Origin: Thermomonas sp.
GTDB lineage: Bacteria > Pseudomonadota > Gammaproteobacteria > Xanthomonadales > Xanthomonadaceae
Length of the DNA: 62,025 nt
NCBI RefSeq assembly: GCF_020850895.1
Contig: NZ_JADZDS010000104.1
Location: forward strand, 1 to 62,025
Direction of reading: 5' to 3'
This document shows, piece by piece, positions 1 through 9,052 of this stretch. The notes beneath the pieces are model-generated. The model did no database searches, had not been told where the DNA came from, and worked only from the letters and a program-made list of their open reading frames with translations. Both the position numbers and the translations under genes were made by a program. Within the stretch, counting starts at the first letter, position 1. Each line of letters starts with the position of its first letter.

Positions 1-8
1 ATCCGACC

Positions 9-983
9 ATGGATCGCTACGAGCGCATCATCGCCCTGCATCGAACCCTGCAGGCCGCCCGCCGACCGGTGACGGTTGGCCATTTGCAGGACGAGCTGGG
101 CTGTTCGCGCGCCACCGTCTATCGCGATATCGCCTTCCTGCGCGATGGCTTGATGGCTCCGGTCATCGGCGATGGCGAAGCCGGCTTCAGTTACGACAAG
201 GCCGAATCGGAACGCTTTGAATTGCCCGGGCTGTGGCTGAGTTCGGAAGAGCTGCACGCCTTGGTTGCGGCCCAGCAGCTGTTGGCACGCAGCAGCGGCG
301 GGATGTTGTCGGCCGCACTGGCACCGCTGCAGCAGCGCATCGACAAATTGCTGGATGCGCACTCGGGTGGCAAACGCTGGCCGCTGGAGCGGATCCGGGT
401 GATCCCGCACCGCACCCGCCGCCTCGACGAACACACCTTCCGGATCGTCGCCTCGGCGGTGCTGGAGCGGCGGCGCCTCGGCTTCGACTATCGCGCCCGT
501 TCCACCGACGAAAAGACCCATCGCAGCGTCAGCCCGCAGCGTCTGACCCACTATCGCGACAATTGGTATCTCGATTGCTGGGACGAGGAGCGCGAGGCGC
601 TGCGCAGTTTTTCGGTCGATCGGATCGCCAGCGGTCGCCTGCTCGATGGCCACGCGCGCGATGTCGTCGATGCGGATCTCAATGCCCATTTATCGGCCAG
701 CTACGGCATCTTCTCGGGTACACCCAAGGGCTGGGCGACGATGCGGTTTTCCACCAAGGCGGCACGCTGGGTGGCTGAGGAACATTGGCACTCGCAGCAG
801 CAAGGCCATTTCCTGGCCGATGGTCGCTATGAACTGAAGTTGCCGTACTCGAACCCGCGCGAGCTGCTGATGGACGTGCTGCAGCACGGCGCCGATGTCG
901 AACTGGTCGAACCCAAGGCATTGCGCATGCAGCTGCGCACCCTGCTGCAACTGGCGATCAGCAACTACGAAGACGCGCCATGA
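9..983 (+). CDS. WYL-domain (YafY-type) transcriptional regulator
   Basis: DNA-binding regulator of the YafY/WYL type, 324 aa. Residues about 1-60 form a winged helix-turn-helix whose recognition part reads SRATVYRDIAFLR. Residues about 145-215 carry the WYL domain, with its name motif seen as NWYLDCWD from residue 185. The rest fits the WCX extension usual in these proteins. WYL domains are known to sense small ligands or nucleic acids; the ligand here cannot be told. The stop overlaps the next gene's start by ATGA, so the pair is probably co-translated. Only eight bases precede the ATG, so its promoter lies outside the window. Confidence 0.9.
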   Translation: MDRYERIIALHRTLQAARRPVTVGHLQDELGCSRATVYRDIAFLRDGLMAPVIGDGEAGFSYDKAESERFELPGLWLSSEELHALVAAQQLLARSSGGMLSAALAPLQQRIDKLLDAHSGGKRWPLERIRVIPHRTRRLDEHTFRIVASAVLERRRLGFDYRARSTDEKTHRSVSPQRLTHYRDNWYLDCWDEEREALRSFSVDRIASGRLLDGHARDVVDADLNAHLSASYGIFSGTPKGWATMRFSTKAARWVAEEHWHSQQQGHFLADGRYELKLPYSNPRELLMDVLQHGADVELVEPKALRMQLRTLLQLAISNYEDAP

Positions 984-1930
984 ACGCCACCGACACACCT
1001 GCCATGGACAATGCCCAGGACCGCAGCATCGTGCTCGCGCTGGGCGCCGGCGGCGCGCGCGGTCTGGCGCAGATCGGCGTGATCGAGGTCCTGCTGGAGC
1101 GCGGGCTGCAAATCAAGGCGATTGCCGGTACATCCTGCGGCGCGCTGGTCGGCGGCGCCTGTGCGGCCGGCAAACTGCCCGAGTTGATGCACTGGATGCA
1201 GACGACCAGCCGCGCGGAAATGCTGCGCCTGCTCGATCCCGGGCTCGGTCGCCCGGCCATGTTCACCGGCGAGAAACTGGTGCGCGAGTTGCGCAAGGTG
1301 GTCGGTGAGCCGCGGATCGAAGATCTCGACATCGACTTCACCGCCGTGGCCGTGGACCTGATGCGCCAGCGCGAAGTCTGGCTGCGCCGCGGCGATCTTT
1401 GGGATGCGATTCGCGCCTCGTTCGCCATCCCCGGCATCTTCACCCCGATGGTCATCGGCGACATGGAACTGGTCGATGGCGGCCTGCTGGCGCCGCTGCC
1501 GATCACCGCCACCCGCTTGGCCGGGCCGCACCGGGTGATCGCCATCGACATCCACTCCCAGCCGCAAAATCTCGCCAATGACCCGGTGCGTGAAGTCGCC
1601 GCCGAACACGGCAAGGCGGCGCCCAGCGTCTTCGGCCGCTGGGTGGAACGCCACTTCGGTGATGAGGACAAACCGGTGCCACAGCGCCACTTCAAACTGA
1701 TGGAAGTGATGTCGCGCGCACTCGACACCATGCAGGAGCGCATCGCCCGTGTGCAGCTGGCGCTGGAACCGCCCGACCTGCTGATCCGCATCCCGCGTGA
1801 TGCCTGCGAGTTCTACGAGTTCTGGCGCGCCACCGAGTTGATCGACATCGGTCGCCGCGAAGCGGAACAAGCGCTGGATGCAGCAGGATTTCAGAGTCGC
1901 AGCCCTTGCGACGAACCCGATGCAGGCTGA
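980..1930 (+). CDS. patatin-like phospholipase family protein (RssA-like)
   Basis: Predicted serine acyl hydrolase of the patatin/RssA family, 316 aa, without a signal peptide, so probably cytoplasmic. The glycine-rich oxyanion loop GAGGARG is near residues 22-28, the nucleophile elbow GTSCG holds Ser52, and the catalytic Asp is D166 in DGG. Bacterial RssA-type proteins hydrolyse acyl esters, but the true substrate is unknown. It starts inside the stop of the WYL regulator gene (ATGA overlap), which suggests that regulator controls or is co-expressed with it. A second patatin protein, a lipoprotein, is encoded at 45297-46319. Confidence 0.9.
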   Translation: MNATDTPAMDNAQDRSIVLALGAGGARGLAQIGVIEVLLERGLQIKAIAGTSCGALVGGACAAGKLPELMHWMQTTSRAEMLRLLDPGLGRPAMFTGEKLVRELRKVVGEPRIEDLDIDFTAVAVDLMRQREVWLRRGDLWDAIRASFAIPGIFTPMVIGDMELVDGGLLAPLPITATRLAGPHRVIAIDIHSQPQNLANDPVREVAAEHGKAAPSVFGRWVERHFGDEDKPVPQRHFKLMEVMSRALDTMQERIARVQLALEPPDLLIRIPRDACEFYEFWRATELIDIGRREAEQALDAAGFQSRSPCDEPDAG

Positions 1931-1954
1931 GCTCCCGTCCATCGGAGTCCTGCC

Positions 1955-2359
1955 ATGCAGCATCGCCGGATCGAGTCTTTCCTGCGCCAACTCGTCATCC
2001 TGGGAATTGCGGCCGTCGTGTTGATCCCCGCTGCGCGTGGCAGCAGCCTGTGGATTGGTTGGCTGCCGCTGTGGTTGGTGGGGATGCCGCTGGCGGCGTG
2101 GCTGAGCTTGTTGCGGCTGCCGAAACCGCAGATTGCATGGGCACTGCCGCGCCGCCGCCCGCAGGCACGCCGTCAGCGCGTTCGACGGGTGGGCCATCCC
2201 GCGGCCTTCAGCACGCCGCGCCTGAGCCACGGGCGCGGCATTCCCGGCCTTCGGCCAACCTTCAGGACATCCGCGGTTCCGCCGCTGCGTGCTAGCGTTC
2301 ACGGTTTGACGCCTTTGCCACGGAGCCCGCCATGTCCCAATTCTCCAGCGCCTGCCTGA
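1955..2359 (+). CDS. small membrane protein, unknown function
   Basis: Short ORF (134 aa) not matched to a named family. A good ribosome-binding site (GGAG, 7 bases before the ATG) supports translation. Two hydrophobic stretches at about residues 11-27 and 31-53 should span the membrane, followed by a strongly basic Arg-rich stretch and a Pro/Arg-rich tail. The tail runs 28 bases into the S9 peptidase gene in another frame, so the true C-terminus may be shorter or the end may be shifted. The N-terminal 70 residues look protein-like; the tail does not. Confidence 0.5.
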   Translation: MQHRRIESFLRQLVILGIAAVVLIPAARGSSLWIGWLPLWLVGMPLAAWLSLLRLPKPQIAWALPRRRPQARRQRVRRVGHPAAFSTPRLSHGRGIPGLRPTFRTSAVPPLRASVHGLTPLPRSPPCPNSPAPA

Positions 2360-4425
2360 TCGCCAGCCTCGCCATCGCCGCCTCGGCAGCCGCGCAAACG
2401 GCGCCGCCCGTCGACGACCCCTACGCCTGGCTGGAAGATGTGTCCGGCCAGCGCTCGCTGGACTGGGTACGCGAACGCAACGCCCGCACCGAGGCCGAGA
2501 TCGCCGGCACTCCGGAGTTCAAGGCGCTGGAAGGCGAGATTCGCGCCATTCTCGATTCCGACGCCAAGATCCCCGGGGTCGAAAAGATCGGCGATTACTA
2601 CTACAACTTCTGGAAGGACGCCCAGCACCAGCGCGGCCTGTGGCGGCGCACCACGCTGGCCGAATACCGCAAACCCGAGCCGCAGTGGGAAACCGTGCTC
2701 GACCTCGATGCGCTCAACGCCGCTGAAGGCAAGCAATGGGTCTGGCACGGCGCCGATTGCCTCAAGCCCGCCTACCAGCGCTGCCTGATCGCACTCTCGC
2801 CCGGCGGCTCGGATGCCGATGTCACCCGCGAGTTCGACCTCACCAGCAAATCCTTCGTCGAAGGCGGCTTCTTCCGCCCCGAGGCCAAGGGCGGGCTGGC
2901 CTGGATCGATGAAAACAGCGTGTACGTGTTCACCGATTTCGGGCCAGGCACGATGACCAGCTCGGGCTATCCCAACATCGTCAAGATCTGGAGGCGCGGC
3001 ACGCCGCTGACCAGCGCGACCACGGTCTACACCGGCCAGCCCGGCGACATGTACATCGCCGCCTTCCACGACTTCACCCCCGGCTACGCCCGCGATTTCG
3101 TCAGCCGCACGCTGGCCTTCTACAACGACGAGCTGTACCAGCGCGGCGCCGACGGCAGCTTGGCCAAAGTGGACGCGCCCAATTCGGCGCAAAAGAGCGT
3201 GCACAAGGACTGGCTGCTGCTGGAGCTGCGCGAGCCGTACACGGCGGGCGGCACGACCTATCCGGCCGGCGCATTGATCGCCACGAACTTCAACGATTTC
3301 ATGGCCGGCAAGCGCGAATTCACCGCGCTGTTCACGCCCACCGACCGCGCCGCGCTGGCGGGCTACACCTGGACCCGCGATCACCTTGTCCTCAACGTCA
3401 TGGAGGACGTGAAAAATCGCCTGTCGGTGCTCACGCCGGGGGCGGCAGGTTGGGCGCGCAGCGCCTTCATCGGCGCGCCCCCGATCGGGACGGTGACGGT
3501 CGCCGCGGTCGATCCCGATGACAGCGATGCGGTGTGGATGACCGCCACCGATTTCCTCTCCCCGACGACGCTGTCGATGGTGGAGGTCGGACAGGCCCCG
3601 GAGAAGCTCAAGTCAAACCCCGAGTTCTTCAATGCCTGGAAGGAAGTGATCGAACAACACTTCGCCACCAGCAAGGACGGCACCCGGGTACCGTACTTCG
3701 TGGTGCGGCCAAAGGACATGAAGCTGGACGGCACCGCACCCACCCTGCTGTACGGCTACGGCGGTTTCGAGGTCTCGATGACACCGTCCTATTCGGGCAC
3801 GATCGGCAAGGCCTGGCTGGAGCGCGGCGGCGTCTACGTGCTGGCCAATATCCGCGGCGGCGGCGAATACGGCCCGCGCTGGCACCAGGCCGCGCTCAAG
3901 GCCAACCGCCACAAGGCCTATGAAGACTTCGCCGCGATCGCCGATGACCTGGTCGCCCGCCACATCACGACACCCGCACACCTCGGCACGATGGGCGGCA
4001 GCAATGGCGGCCTGCTGATGGGCAATATGCTCACCCAGTACCCGGAAAAATTCGGCGCGATCGTCGTCCAAGTGCCGCTGCTGGACATGAAGCGCTACAG
4101 CCACCTGCTGGCCGGCGCCTCGTGGATGGCCGAGTACGGCAATCCGGACGCCGATGACTGGAAATTCATCCAGACCTTCTCGCCCTATCACCTGTTCGAT
4201 GCCAACCGGGCCTATCCGCCGACGCTGTTCCTGACCTCGACCAAGGACGACCGCGTGCATCCGGCGCACGCGCGCAAGATGATGGCAAAGATGGAAGCGG
4301 CCGGGAAGGACGTGCATTACTACGAAAACGTCGAAGGTGGCCACGGCGGCGCCGCCGACAACGCCCAGGCCGCGCACATGACCGCGCTGGCCTGGACCTT
4401 CCTGTGGAATCGGCTGGCGAAGTGA
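2332..4425 (+). CDS. prolyl oligopeptidase family (S9A) serine peptidase, exported
   Basis: Serine peptidase of the prolyl-oligopeptidase family, 697 aa, close to the family norm of about 700. A signal peptide ends near ASAAAQ (residues 17-22), so it should act in the periplasm. The N-terminal part up to about residue 430 is the propeller lid and the C-terminal part the alpha/beta hydrolase. The triad is Ser557 in GGSNGG, Asp639 or Asp640 in KDDRVHP, and His671 in EGGHGG. Family members cut short peptides, usually after proline. A GGAG ribosome site precedes the ATG. The next gene is a related but different S9 enzyme. Confidence 0.93.
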   Translation: MSQFSSACLIASLAIAASAAAQTAPPVDDPYAWLEDVSGQRSLDWVRERNARTEAEIAGTPEFKALEGEIRAILDSDAKIPGVEKIGDYYYNFWKDAQHQRGLWRRTTLAEYRKPEPQWETVLDLDALNAAEGKQWVWHGADCLKPAYQRCLIALSPGGSDADVTREFDLTSKSFVEGGFFRPEAKGGLAWIDENSVYVFTDFGPGTMTSSGYPNIVKIWRRGTPLTSATTVYTGQPGDMYIAAFHDFTPGYARDFVSRTLAFYNDELYQRGADGSLAKVDAPNSAQKSVHKDWLLLELREPYTAGGTTYPAGALIATNFNDFMAGKREFTALFTPTDRAALAGYTWTRDHLVLNVMEDVKNRLSVLTPGAAGWARSAFIGAPPIGTVTVAAVDPDDSDAVWMTATDFLSPTTLSMVEVGQAPEKLKSNPEFFNAWKEVIEQHFATSKDGTRVPYFVVRPKDMKLDGTAPTLLYGYGGFEVSMTPSYSGTIGKAWLERGGVYVLANIRGGGEYGPRWHQAALKANRHKAYEDFAAIADDLVARHITTPAHLGTMGGSNGGLLMGNMLTQYPEKFGAIVVQVPLLDMKRYSHLLAGASWMAEYGNPDADDWKFIQTFSPYHLFDANRAYPPTLFLTSTKDDRVHPAHARKMMAKMEAAGKDVHYYENVEGGHGGAADNAQAAHMTALAWTFLWNRLAK

Positions 4426-4434
4426 CGCTATTGC

Positions 4435-4543
4435 CGTCATTCCTGCGCCGTTTCTGCAAGAGGAAACCGGCGATGGCGCATGCTGGCCTTGTTCAGCATG
4501 CCGCGTAGAAAGTCCATGGATCCCCGCTTCCGCGGGGATGACG
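4435..4543 (+). repeat. intergenic multi-hairpin repeat with inverted ends (REP/BIME-like)
   Basis: Non-coding element between the two S9 peptidase genes. Its ends are inverted copies (CGTCATTCCTGCG at 4435-4447 against CGCGGGGATGACG at 4531-4543, 11 of 13 paired). It holds an inner hairpin (GCATGCTG 4478-4485 with CAGCATGC 4494-4501) and a strong terminal hairpin (ATCCCCGC 4520-4527 with GCGGGGAT 4532-4539). The sequence around the last hairpin resembles dispersed repeats common in xanthomonad and other proteobacterial genomes. It may also act as a transcript 3' end for the first peptidase gene. Confidence 0.6.
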
Positions 4544-4580
4544 ATCAAAGCGTTGCAAACCGCCTCACGAGGCCCCATCC

Positions 4581-6749
4581 ATGAAGCCGCTGCGTTTCCT
4601 TGCCTACCTGCTCCTGACAAGCCCACTGCTGATGAGTTCGACTACCTCCGCCCAGACCTTGCCCGCGCCGCCCGACGCAGCGCAGCATCCGCACACCGTC
4701 ACCGCGCCGCACGGAGCACAGCGGCAGGACCCGTACTACTGGCTGCGCGACGACGAACGCAAGAACCCGGCGATGCTGGCCTACCTCAACGCCGAGAATG
4801 CCTATGCCGACGCGGTGCTGGCGCCGACCAAGCCGGTGCAAACCGCGCTGTACGACGAGATCGTCGGCCGCATCCGGCAGGACGACGCCAGCGTGCCGTT
4901 CCGCGAGCGCGGCTTTTGGTATTACACGCGCTTTGAAACCGGCAAGGACTATCCGATCCACGCGCGCCGCAAGGACGGCCCCGGCATCGACGCGCTGTCA
5001 ATCCAGCGTGCCAACGCCATGGCAGAGTTCAGCGGCGAGCAGGTCTTGCTGGACGTCAACGCAATGGCCGCCGGCAAGGACTACTTCAACGTCGGCGACT
5101 ACGTGGTCTCGCCCGACAACACCTTGCTGGCCTGGGCGGAGGACGACAATGGCCGCCGCCAGTACCGCATCCATTTCCGCAATCTGGAGACTGGCCAGAC
5201 CTACCCGGACAGCATCCCCGGCGTCGCCGACAACCTGGTCTGGGCCGACGACAACCGCACCCTGTTCTACGTCGAAAATGATCCGGAGACCCTGCTCACC
5301 GTGCGGGTGAAGAAGCACGTCCTCGGCACCGATCCGGCGCGCGATCCGGTGGTGTACGAGGAGCACGACGACAGCTTCTACATGGGCATCGATCGCAGCC
5401 GCGACGACCAGTACATCGTGATCGGGCTATCCAGCACGCTGTCCTCGGAAACGCATTACGCGCCGGCATCGAACCCGGGCACCTTCGTTGTGCTGGCACC
5501 GCGCACGCGCGACGTCGAATACGACGCCGACCATATCGCCGGCCATTGGGTGATCCGCACCAATGACGGCGGCGCAAGCAATTTCCAGCTGATGACCGCC
5601 GCCGACGGCAGCACCTCGCGCACCGACTGGAAGCCACTGCTGGCGCACGATCCTGCGGTGCTGATCGAAGGCTTCGAACTGTTCGACGGCTTCATCGCAG
5701 TGGCCGAACGCAGCGGCGGATTGCAGCGGCTGCGCATCCTCAAGCCGGACGGCAGCAGCCAGTACGTGCAGGCCGACGAGGGCGCCTATGGGATGGAACT
5801 GGCAACCAACAGCGAGCCGGACACGCCATGGTTGCGCTACGGCTACACCTCGTTGACCACGCCCGACACCACGTACGAACTGAACGTGGCCAGCGGCGAG
5901 CGGCGCCAGCTCAAGCAGCAGCCGGTGCCGGGCTACGATCCGTCCAACTACGTCACCGAGCGGCTGTGGGCCACCGCCCGCGATGGCACGCGCATTCCGG
6001 TGTCGATCGTGTACCGCAAGGGCTTAAGGAAGGACGGCTCTGCGGCACTGCTGCAGTACGCCTATGGCAGTTACGGCATCTCGTCGGACCCGGGCTTCTC
6101 GGTCAGCGTGGTCAGCCTGCTCGACCGTGGCATGGTCTACGCCATCGCCCATGTGCGCGGCGGGCAGGAGATGGGCCGCGCCTGGTACGACGACGGCAAG
6201 CTGATGCACAAGCGCAACACCTTCACCGATTTTGTCGATGTGACCGACTTCCTCGTGCGCGAAGGCTATGCCGCGCCTGGCCGGGTCGCCGCGTATGGCG
6301 GCAGCGCCGGCGGCCTGCTGATGGGCGCCATTGCCAATATGGCGCCAGACAAGTATCGGGTGATCCTGTCGCAAGTCCCCTTCGTCGACGTGCTGACCAC
6401 CATGCTGGATCCGACGATTCCGCTGACCACCAACGAATACGACGAATGGGGCAACCCCGAACAACGTCCGGCCTATGACTACATGGCCACCTATTCGCCC
6501 TATGACAACCTGCGCGCGCAGGCTTACCCGGCGATGTTCGTCGGCACCGGGCTGTGGGATTCGCAAGTGCAGTACTGGGAGCCGGCCAAGTACGTGGCGC
6601 GGCTGCGCGATCTCGACACCTCGGCTGCACCGGTGGTGTTCCGAATCAACATGGACGCCGGCCACGGCGGCAAGTCCGGCCGCTTCCGCCGCTACCGCGA
6701 GCAGTCGGAAATGTACGCCTTCATGCTGGAACAACTGGATGTGCACTGA
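4581..6749 (+). CDS. ptrB: oligopeptidase B-type S9 peptidase, exported
   Basis: Serine peptidase of the oligopeptidase B branch of S9A, 722 aa. The start of the mature protein (DPYYWLRDDERKNPAML) is typical of PtrB, which cleaves short peptides after Arg or Lys. Unlike the cytoplasmic E. coli enzyme it begins with a hydrophobic leader ending near TTSAQT, so export is likely. Triad: Ser575 in GGSAGG, Asp660 in GLWDSQV and His695 in AGHGGKSGR. It follows another exported S9 peptidase gene on the same strand, so the pair may share a peptide-scavenging role. The symbol rests on family likeness. Confidence 0.88.
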   Translation: MKPLRFLAYLLLTSPLLMSSTTSAQTLPAPPDAAQHPHTVTAPHGAQRQDPYYWLRDDERKNPAMLAYLNAENAYADAVLAPTKPVQTALYDEIVGRIRQDDASVPFRERGFWYYTRFETGKDYPIHARRKDGPGIDALSIQRANAMAEFSGEQVLLDVNAMAAGKDYFNVGDYVVSPDNTLLAWAEDDNGRRQYRIHFRNLETGQTYPDSIPGVADNLVWADDNRTLFYVENDPETLLTVRVKKHVLGTDPARDPVVYEEHDDSFYMGIDRSRDDQYIVIGLSSTLSSETHYAPASNPGTFVVLAPRTRDVEYDADHIAGHWVIRTNDGGASNFQLMTAADGSTSRTDWKPLLAHDPAVLIEGFELFDGFIAVAERSGGLQRLRILKPDGSSQYVQADEGAYGMELATNSEPDTPWLRYGYTSLTTPDTTYELNVASGERRQLKQQPVPGYDPSNYVTERLWATARDGTRIPVSIVYRKGLRKDGSAALLQYAYGSYGISSDPGFSVSVVSLLDRGMVYAIAHVRGGQEMGRAWYDDGKLMHKRNTFTDFVDVTDFLVREGYAAPGRVAAYGGSAGGLLMGAIANMAPDKYRVILSQVPFVDVLTTMLDPTIPLTTNEYDEWGNPEQRPAYDYMATYSPYDNLRAQAYPAMFVGTGLWDSQVQYWEPAKYVARLRDLDTSAAPVVFRINMDAGHGGKSGRFRRYREQSEMYAFMLEQLDVH

Positions 6750-6793
6750 AGCCCTCAGCGCAGTCGTGCCCGTTCCGGGCGCGAATCGACGCG

Positions 6794-6813
6794 TGCGGTG
6801 GCATGCCATCGCA
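6794..6813 (+). repeat. 20-base near-perfect palindrome
   Basis: The 20 bases at 6794-6813 read almost the same on both strands around a TGGCATGCCA core, with one G/T pair out of ten. It lies 45 bases after the ptrB stop and about 100 bases before the DUF454 start. It could be a transcript end hairpin or a protein-binding site; no U-run follows. The bases just after it (6814-6840) resemble one arm of the inverted repeat at 57522-57601. Confidence 0.35.
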
Positions 6814-6914
6814 CCCCAGCGCTGCGCTCCCACACAACGCGGCATCCAACCCGCGGGTGTGCACGGAACGGGCGCGAACGTGTCTTGCGGGATGGGCGCA
6901 ACCTCGGCGTTGCG

Positions 6915-7277
6915 ATGACGCGCTGGATGTGGGCAGCGCTGGCCTGGACCAGCCTGGTGTTGGGCATCATCGGTGCGTTCCTGCCGATCATGCCGACCGT
7001 GCCCTTCATCCTGCTGGCCGCATTTGCCGCAGCGCGCGGTTCGAAACGGCTGCGGCATTGGCTGGTGACGCATCCGAAGTTCGGCCAAGCCATCATCGAC
7101 TGGGAAACCCACGGCACCGTCGCCCGTCGCGCCAAGTGGCTGGCCACGATCATGATGTCGCTCTCCGCGATCTCCATGCTGGTGTTCTCGCCGGTCTGGT
7201 GGGTGCCTGCAATCGGGATCGCGGTGATGGGCTCGGTCACCCTGTGGCTGTGGCTGCGGCCGGAACCTGTACATTGA
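6915..7277 (+). CDS. DUF454 (YbaN) family inner-membrane protein
   Basis: Small membrane protein of 120 aa in the YbaN/DUF454 family. Hydrophobic segments lie at about residues 5-22 (with the family pattern GxFLPxMPTVPFILLAAF), 70-86 and 88-108. The N-terminal stretch GAFLPIMPTVPFI is the family hallmark. Function is unknown in the family. The ATG at 6915 is chosen because the family begins right at this first membrane segment; upstream in-frame sequence is not protein-like. It precedes lptM on the same strand. Confidence 0.85.
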   Translation: MTRWMWAALAWTSLVLGIIGAFLPIMPTVPFILLAAFAAARGSKRLRHWLVTHPKFGQAIIDWETHGTVARRAKWLATIMMSLSAISMLVFSPVWWVPAIGIAVMGSVTLWLWLRPEPVH

Positions 7278-7314
7278 ACGCGACGACGGCGCGGGCCACG
7301 GGTACACTTCAGTC

Positions 7315-7470
7315 ATGATCAAGCGTGTCGTTTCCCTGCTCCTCTTGGCCGGCCTGCTCACGGCCTGCGGCAACAAGGGCCCATTGGTGCTGCCGGACAA
7401 ACCGCAGGCCGACGCGCCGACCACGCCTGCGCAGCCGGCAGCCTCCGACCAGCCCGCGACCGAACCCTGA
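7315..7470 (+). CDS. lptM: LptM-like small lipoprotein (YifL)
   Basis: Short lipoprotein gene (51 aa) that is easily missed. The signal peptide ends in the lipobox LTAC with lipidated Cys18, followed directly by GNKGPLVLP, the conserved start of LptM/YifL. In E. coli LptM binds and helps assemble the LptDE lipopolysaccharide translocon in the outer membrane. The tail is Ala/Pro/Gln-rich and likely disordered. It sits just upstream of dapF, the same order as in E. coli and many gammaproteobacteria, which strongly supports the call. Confidence 0.85.
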   Translation: MIKRVVSLLLLAGLLTACGNKGPLVLPDKPQADAPTTPAQPAASDQPATEP

Positions 7471-7477
7471 GTCGGCC

Positions 7478-8320
7478 ATGCGCTTTACCAAGATGCACGG
7501 CGCCGGCAACGATTTCGTCGTGTTGGACTTGCGCGACGGCAGGCCTGCGCCAACACCCACCGAGTGCGCGCGATTGGCCCATCGTCATTTCGGCGTCGGC
7601 TGCGACCAGATCCTGACCATCGAATCACCTCGCAGCACCGGCGCGGTGGCGTCCTACCGCATCTGGAATGCCGACGGCTCGCCATCCGGCCAGTGTGGCA
7701 ACGGGGCACGCTGCATCGCCGCATGGCTGGTGCGCGATGGCAGCGCACCGGCGCAAGGGCGTTTCAGTATTGAAAGTCCCGCCGGCCTGCATCCGGTACG
7801 CCACGACGGCGACGGCGGTTTCGTGATCGACATGGGCCGGCCGCGGTTCGCGCCCACGGAGGTGCCGCTGGCCGGTGTCGCGGACGAGCATGACGAATAC
7901 ACGCGGGTGCTGGACGGCGAGACGCTGCGCTTCGGGGCGGTGTCGATGGGCAACCCGCATGCGGTGATCGAAGTCACCGATGCAAATGGCGCGGACCTCG
8001 CTCGCCTCGGCCCGTTGTTGCAAGGCGATGCGCTGTTCCCCCAGTCCTGCAATGTCGGAGTCGCGCAGTGGCTGGCGCCCGACCGCATCCGCCTGCGCGT
8101 CTACGAGCGTGGCGTCGGCGAAACCCTCGCCTGCGGCAGTGGTGCCTGTGCAGCGGTGGCGGTGCTGGTGCGGCGCGGCCGCGTCGATGCGGATCGCGAG
8201 ATTGCGGTCGAGCTTCCCGGTGGCACGCTCACGGTTTGCCGCGACACCCGCGCCGATACGCTATTCATGGGCGGCCCGGCCGCATTCGTCTTCGACGGCA
8301 CCACGCGTTTCCAGGAGTAG
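7478..8320 (+). CDS. dapF: diaminopimelate epimerase
   Basis: Converts LL- to meso-diaminopimelate in lysine and peptidoglycan synthesis; cytoplasmic, cofactor-free. At 280 aa it has normal length. The N-terminus [13 protein letters not shown] is typical, and both catalytic cysteines are present: Cys73 in GQCGNGARC and Cys219 in ACGSGAC. The ATG lies 7 bases after the lptM stop, so the two genes are likely in one transcript with the DUF484 gene 3 bases downstream and xerC after it. Confidence 0.97.
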   Translation: MRFTKMHGAGNDFVVLDLRDGRPAPTPTECARLAHRHFGVGCDQILTIESPRSTGAVASYRIWNADGSPSGQCGNGARCIAAWLVRDGSAPAQGRFSIESPAGLHPVRHDGDGGFVIDMGRPRFAPTEVPLAGVADEHDEYTRVLDGETLRFGAVSMGNPHAVIEVTDANGADLARLGPLLQGDALFPQSCNVGVAQWLAPDRIRLRVYERGVGETLACGSGACAAVAVLVRRGRVDADREIAVELPGGTLTVCRDTRADTLFMGGPAAFVFDGTTRFQE

Positions 8321-8323
8321 GCT

Positions 8324-9007
8324 GTGACGATGGATTTCAACGACAGCACCGAGAAACTCGGCGCGCATGAAGTGGCGGCCTGGCTGCGCCGGCACCCGGG
8401 CTTCCTGCAACAGTTCCCGGACCTTGCGCTGACCTTGGTGGTGCCTCGCGAAGACGGTCCGGCCGCCTCGCTGGCGAGTTACCAGCTCGACGTGCTGCGC
8501 GACAAGAACCGCGAGCTCAATCGTCGACTGCACGAACTGTTCGTCAATGCCCAGGACAACGAGCGGTTGGCGGTACGCACCCATCAACTGACGCTGGCGC
8601 TGCTGCGCCAGACCACGGCAGCGGACACCCTGCGCGCGATGGCGGCATCCTTGGCCGAGGATTTCCAGGGCGATCTGGTGCGCATCGTTGGCTTCAGCAC
8701 GGTTGACGGGCTCGAAGGCACCGATTGGTTCCAACACATCTCAACCGACAGCCCGCGCCTGGCCGGCTTCCAGGACCTGCTGGCCAGCGGCGAGCCGGTC
8801 TGCGGGCGCCTGCATCCGGACAAGAACGCGCTGCTCTACGGCGTGCGCGCCGAAGACGTGCAAAGCTCGGCCTTGCTGAGCCTGCCGGGCGTTGGCCTGG
8901 TCGCGGTGGGCAGTCGCGACGGCAACCGTTTCTTCCCGGGCATGGGCACACTGTTCCTGCGGATGATGGGCGAGGCGCTGGCGGCGGCATTGCTGCGCTT
9001 CGATTGA
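8324..9007 (+). CDS. DUF484 family protein
   Basis: Conserved protein of unknown function (227 aa) encoded between dapF and xerC in most gammaproteobacteria. The N-terminal part (residues about 10-50) has the typical VAAWLRRHPGFLQQFPDL pattern; the middle is a coiled-coil-like stretch (DKNRELNRRLHELF), and the rest is a GAF-like domain. GTG at 8324 or ATG at 8330 could start it; GTG lies 3 bases after the dapF stop and is used here. The location suggests co-expression with dapF and xerC rather than telling its activity. Confidence 0.9.
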   Translation: MTMDFNDSTEKLGAHEVAAWLRRHPGFLQQFPDLALTLVVPREDGPAASLASYQLDVLRDKNRELNRRLHELFVNAQDNERLAVRTHQLTLALLRQTTAADTLRAMAASLAEDFQGDLVRIVGFSTVDGLEGTDWFQHISTDSPRLAGFQDLLASGEPVCGRLHPDKNALLYGVRAEDVQSSALLSLPGVGLVAVGSRDGNRFFPGMGTLFLRMMGEALAAALLRFD

Positions 9008-9052
9008 CGCGCCCGCTCCCGATCGAGACCAGACTGCGCCTACACTGCACGC

